A stretch of 64,000 bases of DNA from Cupriavidus pauculus (lineage in GTDB: Bacteria > Pseudomonadota > Gammaproteobacteria > Burkholderiales > Burkholderiaceae), in NCBI RefSeq assembly GCF_022179805.1, contig NZ_BPUO01000001.1:124001-188000 (forward strand), in the 5' to 3' direction. Each line of letters opens with the position of its first letter. Position 1 is the stretch's first letter. The position numbers and the translations under genes were made by a program. Shown one piece after another: positions 40,997-49,300 of the stretch. The notes beneath the pieces were generated by a model, which worked only from the letters and a program-made list of their open reading frames with translations, searched no databases and was not told where the DNA came from.

Positions 40997-42388
40997 TCAA
41001 ACGCCAGCTTCCTGGGCGCGCTCGAACAGCGTGCGTGCCAGGCGGCGATGATCGGTCAGCACGTCAGGCAGGTCGACTGTCAGCAACTTGCCGTCGCGCA
41101 CCACCACCCGGCCGTTGATGATGCTCGTCGACACATTGGCCGGCGTGCAGAACACCAGCGACGCCACTGGATCGTGGCCGCCGCCAGCAAAACCCACCGC
41201 CGACATGTCGAACGACACGATGTCGGCCGACATGCCCGGCGCCAGCGCGCCGATGTCGTCACGGTTCAGCACGCGCGCGCCGCCCAGCGTGGCGATCTCC
41301 AGCGCGTCGCGTGCGCTCATCGCCGCCGGGCCGAATCCCACGCGTTGCAGCAGCATGGCCTGGCGCGCCTCGCCCAGCATGTGCGCACCGTCGTTCGACG
41401 CGCTGCCGTCCACGCCCAGCCCCACCGGCACACCCGCATCGCGCATGCGCCGCACCGGCGCGATGCCCGACGCCAGACGCATGTTCGAACACGGACAATG
41501 CGCCACGCCGGTACCGGTGCGCGCAAACAGCGCCACGCCCTCATCGTCGAGCTTCACGCAGTGCGCGTGCCACACATCGCGCCCCACCCAGCCCAGGTCC
41601 TCGGCGTACTGCGCCGGCGTCATGCCGAATTTTTCACGCGAGTAGGCGATGTCGTTGTCGTTCTCGGCCAGGTGGGTGTGCAGCGACACACCGTAGTGGC
41701 GGGCCATTACGGCGGATTCGCGCATCAGGTCGCGCGATACCGAGAACGGCGAGCACGGCGCCAGCACCACGCGCAGCATCGCGTGGCGCGACGCGTCGTG
41801 ATATTGCTCCACCAGCCGCTGGCTGTCGCGCAGGATATCGGCCTCGCGCTCCACCACGATATCGGGCGGCAGGCCGCCCTGGCTGCGGCCCACGCTCATC
41901 GATCCGCGTGCCGCGTGAAAGCGCATGCCGATCTCGCGCGCGGCGTCGATCGAGTCGTCGAGCCTGGAGCCGTTCGGATACAGGTACAGGTGATCGCTCG
42001 TGGTGGTACAGCCCGACAGCATCAGTTCGGCCATCGCGGTCTGCGTCGAGACGCGGATCATCTCGGGCGTCAGGTGCGACCAGAGCATGTAGAGGTTGGT
42101 CAGCCAGCCGAACAGCTCGGCGTCCTGCGCGGCCGGCACGGCACGCGTCAGGCTCTGGTACATGTGATGGTGCGTGTTGACCAGCCCGGGCGTCACCACA
42201 TGGCCGTGCATGTCGACCACTTGGGCGCTGCCGTCGTCGATCATGCGGCGATAGGTCTCGGGCAGGTCCGCCGTGGCGCCCACCCATTCGATGGCGGCAC
42301 CGTTGGCCACCAGCGCACCGTCGGCGATTTCGCGGCGCTGGGCGTCCATGGTGACAAGGACGTCGGCGTGCTGGAGGATCAGGGTCAT
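40997..42388 (-). CDS. 8-Oxoguanine deaminase (amidohydrolase)
   Basis: A zinc amidohydrolase that deaminates 8-oxoguanine to urate, in the AtzB/guanine-deaminase-like group. Metal and substrate motifs: NTHHHMYQSLTRAVP near residue 72, LHTHLAENDND near residue 238, WHAHCVKLDDEG near residue 272, and the catalytic Asp in GLGVDGSASND near residue 328. The HTHLAEN(D) and DVWHAHC context fits the 8-oxoguanine group best. Related triazine or guanine substrates are possible. It is downstream of the LysR gene, with a 33-base palindrome between them. Confidence 0.82.
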   Translation of the reverse strand: MTLILQHADVLVTMDAQRREIADGALVANGAAIEWVGATADLPETYRRMIDDGSAQVVDMHGHVVTPGLVNTHHHMYQSLTRAVPAAQDAELFGWLTNLYMLWSHLTPEMIRVSTQTAMAELMLSGCTTTSDHLYLYPNGSRLDDSIDAAREIGMRFHAARGSMSVGRSQGGLPPDIVVEREADILRDSQRLVEQYHDASRHAMLRVVLAPCSPFSVSRDLMRESAVMARHYGVSLHTHLAENDNDIAYSREKFGMTPAQYAEDLGWVGRDVWHAHCVKLDDEGVALFARTGTGVAHCPCSNMRLASGIAPVRRMRDAGVPVGLGVDGSASNDGAHMLGEARQAMLLQRVGFGPAAMSARDALEIATLGGARVLNRDDIGALAPGMSADIVSFDMSAVGFAGGGHDPVASLVFCTPANVSTSIINGRVVVRDGKLLTVDLPDVLTDHRRLARTLFERAQEAGV

Positions 42389-42464
42389 GGCAGTGGTTCG
42401 TTATGGTTGCGTATGACCCGGAGTCTACGCACCGCCGCCACGCCACCCCAAGCGCAGAATTTCG

Positions 42465-42497
42465 CGCTAGCTGTCCACAAATTGTGGACAGCTAGCG
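42465..42497. promoter_or_regulatory. 33-base palindrome between lysR and the deaminase gene
   Basis: A perfect inverted repeat of 16 bases per arm around a single A (42481). The left arm is CGCTAGCTGTCCACAA (42465-42480), the right arm its exact complement (42482-42497). It lies 77 bases before the deaminase start and contains the stop codon of the LysR gene (42492-42494). It may be an operator or, without a T run, an RNA stem-loop uncoupling the two genes. Confidence 0.75.
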
Positions 42498-43391
42498 GAA
42501 CAGGCCCGCCAGCGCCTCGGCCATGGCGTCCGCCATCAGGGCACCCGCAGGGGTCAGCGGACTGCGGCCGCGCGCCACCAGACGCAGCGTCTGGCGCTGC
42601 AGCCCGCTCTCGCGCAGCGGCACGAACACCACCGCGCCGCGTGCGCGTTCTTCCATCACATCGAGCGGATTGAGCAGCGCCACGCCCGTACCCGTGGCCA
42701 CCAGGCGCTGGATCAGCACCACCGACGTAGACTCCACCACCGGTGTGATCTCGATCGCCTGCCGTGCAAACGCATCGTCGACCAGCGCCCGGATCGACAG
42801 CGACGGCGCCGGCAGGATCAGCGGATAGCCCGCGCACTCGGCCAGCGTGGCCGACGTCTGCGTGGCAAGCGGATGCCCGGGCGCCACCACGGCGCCGATC
42901 GACCAGTCGCGGCTGGCCACCACACGGAATGCCGCCACTTCGGGCAGATCGTAACCCAGTCCCAGGTCCGCATCGCCCTGCTCTACCGCCGCGACGATGC
43001 CGCCCACCGGCAGGTCGGCCACACGCACGACGATGCCGGGCTGATGCTGGCGGAAGTCATGCACCAGCGACGGCATCAGCGCGCCAGCCAGGCCGGACGT
43101 GGTGGCAATCGTCACCAGGCCACGCCGCGCGCCCTTGATCTCGGCCACGCGCGCCTGCAGCGCCTCGTGTTCGCGCAGCGTCTGGCGCACGTGCGCCAGC
43201 ACCGCCTCGCCCAGCGGCGTCAGGTGCAGGCGCTTGTGGATGCGGTCGAACAGCGGCGCGCCCAGTTCGGCCTCCAGCTCCAGGATCTGGCGATTGATCG
43301 CCGTCGGCGCCACGTGCAGGTGTTCCGCCGCCTGCCGGATCGAGCCACGGCGGACAACTTCGTCGAGATATCGGAGAACGCGCGCGTGCAT
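42492..43391 (-). CDS. LysR-family transcriptional regulator
   Basis: An N-terminal winged helix (LRYLDEVVRRGSIRQAAEHLHVAPTAINRQILELEAELGAPLF, residues about 6-50, described by its ends) precedes an effector domain with GIVAAVEQGDADLGLGYD and ATGTGVALLNPLDV. It lies directly upstream of the deaminase gene in the same direction, so it probably controls purine salvage. The start at 43391 (MHARVLRYLDE) suits the family; an ATG at 43421 is an alternative. Neither has a clear Shine-Dalgarno. Confidence 0.88.
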   Translation of the reverse strand: MHARVLRYLDEVVRRGSIRQAAEHLHVAPTAINRQILELEAELGAPLFDRIHKRLHLTPLGEAVLAHVRQTLREHEALQARVAEIKGARRGLVTIATTSGLAGALMPSLVHDFRQHQPGIVVRVADLPVGGIVAAVEQGDADLGLGYDLPEVAAFRVVASRDWSIGAVVAPGHPLATQTSATLAECAGYPLILPAPSLSIRALVDDAFARQAIEITPVVESTSVVLIQRLVATGTGVALLNPLDVMEERARGAVVFVPLRESGLQRQTLRLVARGRSPLTPAGALMADAMAEALAGLFR

Positions 43392-43463
43392 GGTCGTCAG
43401 GCAATCCAGAGGTGCGCGCATTGTAAGACGCACGTCGGCCAGAAAAAAATTGTGCAAAGGGGC

Positions 43464-43492
43464 TTGCGCGATACTATTTGCCTTGCTAGAAT
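43464..43492 (+). promoter_or_regulatory. Promoter of tRNA-Lys copy 2
   Basis: TTGCGC (43464-43469) and TAGAAT (43487-43492) with a 17-base spacer. The stretch GCTAGAATCT around the -10 is shared with copy 1. Confidence 0.75.
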
Positions 43493-43505
43493 CTTTTTCT
43501 TCGTT

Positions 43506-43581
43506 GGGGCGTTAGCTCAGTTGGTAGAGCAGCGGACTCTTAATCCGTAGGTCGAGTGTTCGAGTCACTCACGCCCCACCA
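43506..43581 (+). tRNA. tRNA-Lys (CTT), copy 2
   Basis: Identical over all 76 bases to the tRNA at 40811-40886, with anticodon CTT and encoded CCA. The two copies flank the LysR/deaminase module as direct repeats. Confidence 0.96.
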
Positions 43582-43593
43582 GCGAATTCCAGA

Positions 43594-43626
43594 AAAGCCC
43601 GAAGCCTAAAACGCTTCGGGCTTTTT
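43594..43626 (+). terminator. Terminator of tRNA-Lys copy 2
   Basis: AAAGCCCGAAGC (43594-43605) pairs with GCTTCGGGCTTT (43613-43624), followed by T residues. Its sequence differs from the copy 1 terminator. Confidence 0.88.
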
Positions 43627-43747
43627 GCTTTGGTGCCCGAACCGTGCGGCCCATACGCCAGGCCGCTCTCCGGTGGTCGGACCTCCACGGGTTCCCCCCA
43701 ATATCCCACCCTCTCCTTTCGCGGTTGAATGCTCTCCGACGCATATC

Positions 43748-43774
43748 ACGGAACGCAGTTCCGTATTGCGGAAC
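43748..43774 (+). promoter_or_regulatory. Nested palindromic operator upstream of the tctC-like gene
   Basis: Three GGAAC/GTTCC half-sites overlap: ACGGAAC-GCA-GTTCCGT (43748-43764) and GTTCCG-TATTG-CGGAAC (43758-43774), both perfect. The second has the spacing and look of IclR-family operators. It lies 56 bases before the start codon. No regulator gene is adjacent, so the cognate factor is probably encoded elsewhere. Confidence 0.65.
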
Positions 43775-43829
43775 CCGCCCACGTACCACGTCGGGCGGGC
43801 AATACAAGCAATATGTTGGGAGGCATCTC

Positions 43830-44807
43830 TTGAAAGCTGTTCTGAAAGCGGGCGCTCTGGGCGCCCTCGCCGCATTGGGTCTGAGCGCCACCGTGGCGCA
43901 CGCGCAATCGTATCCGACCAAGCCGATCCGCCTGATCGTGCCGTTTGCCGCAGGCGGAACCACCGATATCGTCGGCCGTGCCGTGTCCGACGCGCTGGGC
44001 CGCGAACTGGGCCAGCCGGTGGTAGTGGAAAACCGTGGCGGTGGCGGTGGCGCGATCGGCGCCGACGCACTGGCCAAGTCCGCTCCGGACGGCTACACGC
44101 TGGGTATTGCCACGGTCAGTACGATGGCCACCAATCCGGCCACGAACGCCAAGAATCCGTACGACCCGATCAAGGACTTCGCGCCGATCACGAACCTCGT
44201 GAACGTGCCGAACGTGCTGACGGTGAACCCGAAGGTGCCCGCCAAGAACCTCAAGGAATTCGTGGCGCTGCTGAAGTCCAGCCCGGGCAAGTTCAGCTAC
44301 GCATCGGCCGGCAAAGGCAGCATTTCGCATCTCGATGGCGAACTGTTCAAATTCATCACCAAGACCGACATGGTCCACATCCCGTACCGTGGATCGGGCC
44401 CGGCGCTGAACGACACGCTGGCCGGCCAGGTGAACGCGCAGTTCGACAACCTGCCGTCGTCCATGCCGTTCATCCAGAGCGACAAGCTGCGCGCGCTGGC
44501 CGTGGCTGCGCCCAAGCGCGTGGAAGGCCTGCCCAACGTGCCGACCTTCGCCGAAGAAGGCATGAAGGACATGAACAACATGGCGTGGTACGGCCTGGTG
44601 GCACCGGCCGGCACGCCGGCAGCCATCATCACCAAGGTGCACGACGCCGCGGTCAAGGCACTGCAGGACCCGAACGTGAAGAAGCGCCTGCACGACGCCG
44701 GCGCCTATCCGGACGGCAACACGTCGCAACAATATGCGGCGCAGATCAAGCGTGAACTGGAACTGCGCAAGAAGATTGCGACCGACCAGAACATCACGCT
44801 GGAATGA
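43830..44807 (+). CDS. Tripartite tricarboxylate transporter (Bug-type) substrate-binding protein
   Basis: A periplasmic binding protein of the TctC/Bug family, very numerous in Burkholderiales. A signal peptide ending TVAHA precedes SYPTKPIRLIVPFAAGGTTDIVGR, the characteristic mature start, and later FITKTDMVHIPYRGSGPALNDTLAG (each part as seen). The start is a TTG at 43830, with GGGAGG 6 bases upstream; it gives a proper signal peptide, whereas the in-frame start at 43644 adds 62 unconserved residues. No TctA/TctB membrane subunits are nearby. The ligand, probably a carboxylate, is unknown. Confidence 0.9.
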   Translation: MKAVLKAGALGALAALGLSATVAHAQSYPTKPIRLIVPFAAGGTTDIVGRAVSDALGRELGQPVVVENRGGGGGAIGADALAKSAPDGYTLGIATVSTMATNPATNAKNPYDPIKDFAPITNLVNVPNVLTVNPKVPAKNLKEFVALLKSSPGKFSYASAGKGSISHLDGELFKFITKTDMVHIPYRGSGPALNDTLAGQVNAQFDNLPSSMPFIQSDKLRALAVAAPKRVEGLPNVPTFAEEGMKDMNNMAWYGLVAPAGTPAAIITKVHDAAVKALQDPNVKKRLHDAGAYPDGNTSQQYAAQIKRELELRKKIATDQNITLE

Positions 44808-44984
44808 CCGCCAGTGGCGTGACAGCATGACATGGCGTGCCCGCCGCCCGAGTATTGTTACTACAAATTCCGGCGGCAGGCCGTCACAAATCCCGGTACA
44901 GTGTCAGCATCGATGTAAGCATTTTCTACATTTTCCGTTTCCCGGTCGGACCCATCTGTCCGGCCCTCACTTGAGAGGATGATG

Positions 44985-45362
44985 ATGCTGAAGAAGACCG
45001 TACCCACGCTGATCGTTGCCGCCCTGACTGCCCTGGGCGCCGTGCAGCTGGCCCATGCGCAGCAGAAGAACTACACGGACGGCGGCGACCTCTACAGCGG
45101 CAGCCACACCAAGAACAAGGCGAATCCGAACCAGAATCCGGCCAAGTCCGGCAAGTTCGATCCGTACACCGACGGCGCCAAGAAGTCGACGCGTTCGGAC
45201 CTGGCCCCGAACAAGAAGGTCGACCCGTACACCGACGGTGCGAAGTCCGGCAAACCCGATCCGTACCTGGATGGCGCGAAGTCCGGCAAGCCCGATCCGT
45301 ATCTGGACGGCGCCAAGTCCGGCAAGGCCGATCCGTACACCGACGGCGCCAAGAAGCAATAA
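44985..45362 (+). CDS. Secreted protein with 12-residue tandem repeats
   Basis: A small exported protein of 125 residues. A Sec signal peptide (MLKKTVPTLIVAALTALG... ending AHA) is followed by a Lys/Asp/Gly-rich mature region. It contains repeats of the type SGKxDPYxDGAK: three consecutive perfect-register copies near the C-terminus and two more separated by a spacer KKSTRSDLAPNKK. No fold is recognised; the mature chain is probably disordered and basic. Three ATGs run in frame (44979, 44982, 44985); AGAGG favours the third. Function is unknown. Confidence 0.85.
   Translation: MLKKTVPTLIVAALTALGAVQLAHAQQKNYTDGGDLYSGSHTKNKANPNQNPAKSGKFDPYTDGAKKSTRSDLAPNKKVDPYTDGAKSGKPDPYLDGAKSGKPDPYLDGAKSGKADPYTDGAKKQ
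45247..45354 (+). repeat. Tandem 36-base coding repeats
   Basis: Three adjacent 36-base units, each encoding SGKxDPYxDGAK, with very few base differences. More divergent copies lie upstream at about 45148-45183 and 45220-45246. Such near-identical units are prone to copy-number change. Confidence 0.75.
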
Positions 45363-45718
45363 GCAGCAACAGGCACACGCGGGCCTCTGCCCGCCCCCGC
45401 CCAGGCACACCAGGCCCCTGCCATCGCGCAGGGGCTTTTTCATTGGTGAAACATGCGCGTTCTTGTCAGTTGTCCGACGATATCGCGCGATGCATAGGTA
45501 AAGAGACGACCCCGGCGCCTCAGCCAAAAGATTGACTAGGACATACCCGACCTGTCATGCAAATGTCCCAACATTACTGATAGTGTTCGCCCTGTTGATT
45601 TTTCAAGCGCGACCAGCCCCAACGAGAGGCCGGCGCCAAAGCCGCCCGGGCCGGCCAATGCACCGGCCCAAGAAGTGTCCAGGCGGCAAAGAAACCCTAA
45701 TACGGGAGACCTGAGCAA
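45363..45718. other. Intergenic region between the repeat-protein and MarR-like genes
   Basis: About 356 bases without a supportable gene. An intrinsic terminator is at 45415-45441 (GCCCCTGC with GCAGGGGC, then TTTTT). An imperfect palindrome, AACATTA-CTGA-TAGTGTT (45570-45587), could be a MarR-type operator. ACGGGAGA precedes the MarR-like ATG. Confidence 0.6.
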
Positions 45719-46240
45719 ATGCAGCCCAAAGCACTCGAAATTCATGAGCCCGTCGTGCTCTCGCTCGTCGATGCGGTTACCGCATGGCAGAGCGCCCTCG
45801 ACCAGTCTCTGGCGCTGTCCGGACTGACCTATCCGAAATGGCTGCTGTTGCGTGCCATCCGCGCAGGCGAATTCACGCGTGGCGAACCGTGCCAGGGCGC
45901 GATCTTCCTTGACGTGCCGCAGACCGAGCGACTGCTGCGCGAGTTGCATGCCGACGGCTGGCTCGAGTTTCCGGCCGACGGCTCGCCGCAGATCGCCGCC
46001 GATGCCAACCCCCGGCTGCAGCGGACGGCACAGGCCGTGCGCGCGTTGCATTCGGTATCGGTGGGCCAACTGGCCCCGGCCGAACGCGCGGCGCTGACCA
46101 GCCTGCTGCATCGCATGACGTCCACGCTGCATGAGCACGTCGCACGCCATGCCCGCCAGGCTGCACGCAATGCGCACGAGCTGGCGCTGGTGGTTTCCGA
46201 CACTGCCAGCCGCACCGCGCGGCAAGCCCTGGCCGCCTGA
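45719..46240 (+). CDS. MarR-like winged-helix regulator
   Basis: A 173-residue protein whose layout resembles MarR regulators: an N-terminal helix pair, a winged helix (LTYPKWLLLRAIRAGEF ... VPQTERLLRELHADGWLEF, residues about 36-82), and a long C-terminal helix for dimerisation. The wing is shorter than in typical MarR proteins. The target is unknown; the palindrome upstream suggests autoregulation. It is followed by a terminator and the glutamate dehydrogenase gene. Confidence 0.7.
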   Translation: MQPKALEIHEPVVLSLVDAVTAWQSALDQSLALSGLTYPKWLLLRAIRAGEFTRGEPCQGAIFLDVPQTERLLRELHADGWLEFPADGSPQIAADANPRLQRTAQAVRALHSVSVGQLAPAERAALTSLLHRMTSTLHEHVARHARQAARNAHELALVVSDTASRTARQALAA

Positions 46241-46272
46241 CGCGCCACGCGCTTCCGCCCTCCCGCATGCCC

Positions 46273-46302
46273 GACGCCCCGCCCTGCGGGGCGTCGTCGT
46301 TT
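46273..46302 (+). terminator. Terminator after the MarR-like gene
   Basis: GACGCCCCGC (46273-46282) pairs perfectly with GCGGGGCGTC (46286-46295), followed by GTCGTTTT. Confidence 0.8.
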
Positions 46303-46382
46303 TGTCACCCCGGCCCGGCAAATCTTTCCTACAGTTGTGAGCATGCACCGGCACACCACTGACGAATCACCGAGGAGAGGCC

Positions 46383-49300
46383 ATGCCCCCGGAGAACGAA
46401 GAAAAGGTTGCGCAACTGCTGGAAGACCTGGTCGCATTCGCGCGCGAGCGCTTGCCCGCCGCAACCTTTGGCATCGTGGAGCCGCTGTTCCGGCACTACT
46501 ACGATCTGGCCGACGCGGAAGACCTGCTGGCCCGTGAAGTGGCCGACCTGTATGGCGCCGTGATGGCCCACTGGCAGACCGCCCAGAAGTTCGTTCCCGG
46601 ATCCGCGCGCCTGCGCGTGTACAACCCCAACCTCGAAGAGCATGGCTGGCATTCGGACCACACGATTGTGGAGATCGTGAACGACGACATGCCCTTCCTG
46701 GTGGATTCCGTCTCGTTGGAAATCAACCGTCACGGCCTGACGCTGCACTCGGCCATCCACCCGGTGTTCCGCGTGTGCCGCGATGCGCGCGGCGCGATCG
46801 AGAGCATCGACCTGGGCGGCAGCGAGGCCAGCACCGATAGCTGCCGGCTCGAATCGTTCATCCACTTCGAGGTGGACCGTACCGGCGAAGCCTCGCGGCT
46901 CGATGCGCTGCGCGTGGGCATCAGCGCCGTGCTCGGCGATATACGTGCCGCCGTGGAAGACTGGCCGCGCATGCGCCAGATCGCCCAGGAAACCGTGGCT
47001 GGCATGGGCCGTACGCAGGACGCGGGCACACCCGAATCCACCGAGGCCCGCGCGTTCCTGGAATGGATGCTCGACAACCATTTCACGTTCCTGGGCCAGC
47101 GCGACTACGAACTGGTGTCAACCGACGGCCAGTACTACCTGCGTGGCGTGGCCGGCTCGGGCACCGGCATCCTGCGCGAAGCGCTGCGCGACCCCGGCAC
47201 CGAGGATCTCACGCCGCTGCCGCCCGCCGCGCGCGCCATCATCGAAGGCGCCTCGCCGATCTTCATCACCAAGGCCAATTCGCGGGCCACCGTGCATCGG
47301 CCGGGCTATCTCGACTACGTCGGCGTGAAGCTGCTCGATGCCCAGGGGCGTCTTTTCGGCGAGCGCCGCTTCGTGGGCCTGTACACGTCCACGGCCTATA
47401 TGGTCAGCACCAGCGAGATCCCGCTGATCCGCCGCAAGTGCGCCAACATCCTGGAGAGGGCCGGTTTCCTGACCAAGGGCCATCTCTACAAGTCGCTGGT
47501 GACGATCCTGGAGCAGTACCCGCGCGACGAGCTGTTCCAGGCCGACGAGGACGAGCTGTTCGACATCACGCTGGGCATCCTGCGCCTGCAGGAACATCAG
47601 CGCACGCGGCTGTTCGTGCGGCGCGACCGCTTCGACCGCTTTATCTCTTGCCTGGTCTTCGTGCCGCGCGACAAGTACAACACCGACCTGCGCCAGCGCA
47701 TCCAGAAGCTGCTGGTGCAAGCGTTCAACGGCACCAGTTGCGAGTTCACGCCGCTGCTATCCGAATCGCCACTGGCGCGCATCCAGCTCACGGTGCGCGG
47801 GCAGCCGGGCACGATGCCCGAGGTGGACACCCGCGAGCTTGAAGCGCGGATCGTGCAGGCCACGCGCCGCTGGCAGGACGACCTGGCCCAGGCACTGCAC
47901 GACAGCCGTGGCGAAGAGAACGGCAACCGCCTGATGCGGCGCTATGGCGATTCGTTTCCGGCCGGCTTTCGCGAGGACTACGCGGCCCGCACCGCCGTGC
48001 GCGATATCGAGCTGATGGAGCAGGCCTGCCAGCACCCGGCAAGGCTCGCGATGAACCTGTACCGGCCCATCGAGGCCGCGGCCGGCGCGTTTCGCTTCAA
48101 GGTATTCCGCGCGGGCGAACCCATCGCGCTGTCGCTGAGCCTGCCGATGCTGGAGCACCTGGGCGTGCGCGTGGACGAGGAGCGTCCCTACCTGATCGAG
48201 CCCGACGGCTGCGAGCCGGTGTGGATCCACGACTTCGGACTGGAAATCGCAGCCGACCCCGATGGCAAGCCGCTGGATATCGACATCGAGAAGATCAAGC
48301 CGCTGTTCGAGGATGCGTTCGCGCGCGCCTGGAACGGCGAGATCGAGAACGACGACTTCAACCGGCTGGTGCTGCGCGCCGGCCTGGCCGCGCGCGACGT
48401 GACCATCCTGCGCGCCTACGCCAAGTACCTGCGCCAGGTGGGATCGACCTTCAGCAACGCCTACATCGAACGCGCGCTGACCGCCAACCCCAATATCGCG
48501 GCGATGCTGGTGTCGCTGTTCATCGCGCGCTTTGAACCGGGCACCGCCAGCCCCGGCGCCGAGGAGGATGAGCGCAGCCGCAAGTGGCTGGCCGACATCG
48601 ACGCCGCGCTCGACCAGGTGCCGAACCTGGACGAAGACCGCATCCTGCGGCTGTTCCTGAACGTGATCAACGCCACGGTCCGCACCAACTACTTCCATCG
48701 CGGTCCCGACGGACAGCCCCGCCCCTACGTATCGTTCAAGTTCAATCCGGCGCTGGTGCAGGGCCTGCCCGAGCCGCGCCCGATGTTCGAGATCTGGGTC
48801 TACTCGCCGCGCGTGGAAGGCGTGCACCTGCGCGGCGGCCGTGTGGCCCGTGGCGGGCTGCGTTGGTCTGACCGCCGCGAGGACTTCCGCACCGAGGTGC
48901 TGGGCCTAATGAAGGCGCAGATGGTCAAGAACACGGTGATCGTGCCGGTAGGCTCCAAGGGTGGCTTCGTCGTCAAGCGCCCGCCGCCGGCCACCGATCG
49001 CGATGCCTTCCTGGCCGAGGGCGTGGCCTGCTACCAGACCTTCCTGCGCGGCCTGCTCGACCTGACCGATAACCTGGTGTCCGGCGAACTGGTGCCGCCG
49101 CCCGATGTGGTGCGCCGCGACGAGAACGACCCCTATCTGGTGGTGGCCGCCGACAAGGGCACGGCCACGTTCTCGGACTACGCCAACGCGATTTCCGCCG
49201 CGTACGGCTTCTGGCTGGACGACGCGTTCGCGTCGGGTGGGTCGGTCGGCTACGACCACAAGAAGATGGGCATCACCGCGCGCGGCGCCTGGGAAAGCGT

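Noticed and set aside
42471..42491. DnaA-box-like sequences (CTGTCCACA and its complement) inside the 33-base palindrome
   Set aside because: Each differs from the TTATNCACA consensus at two positions, and they lie in a palindrome far from any replication gene.
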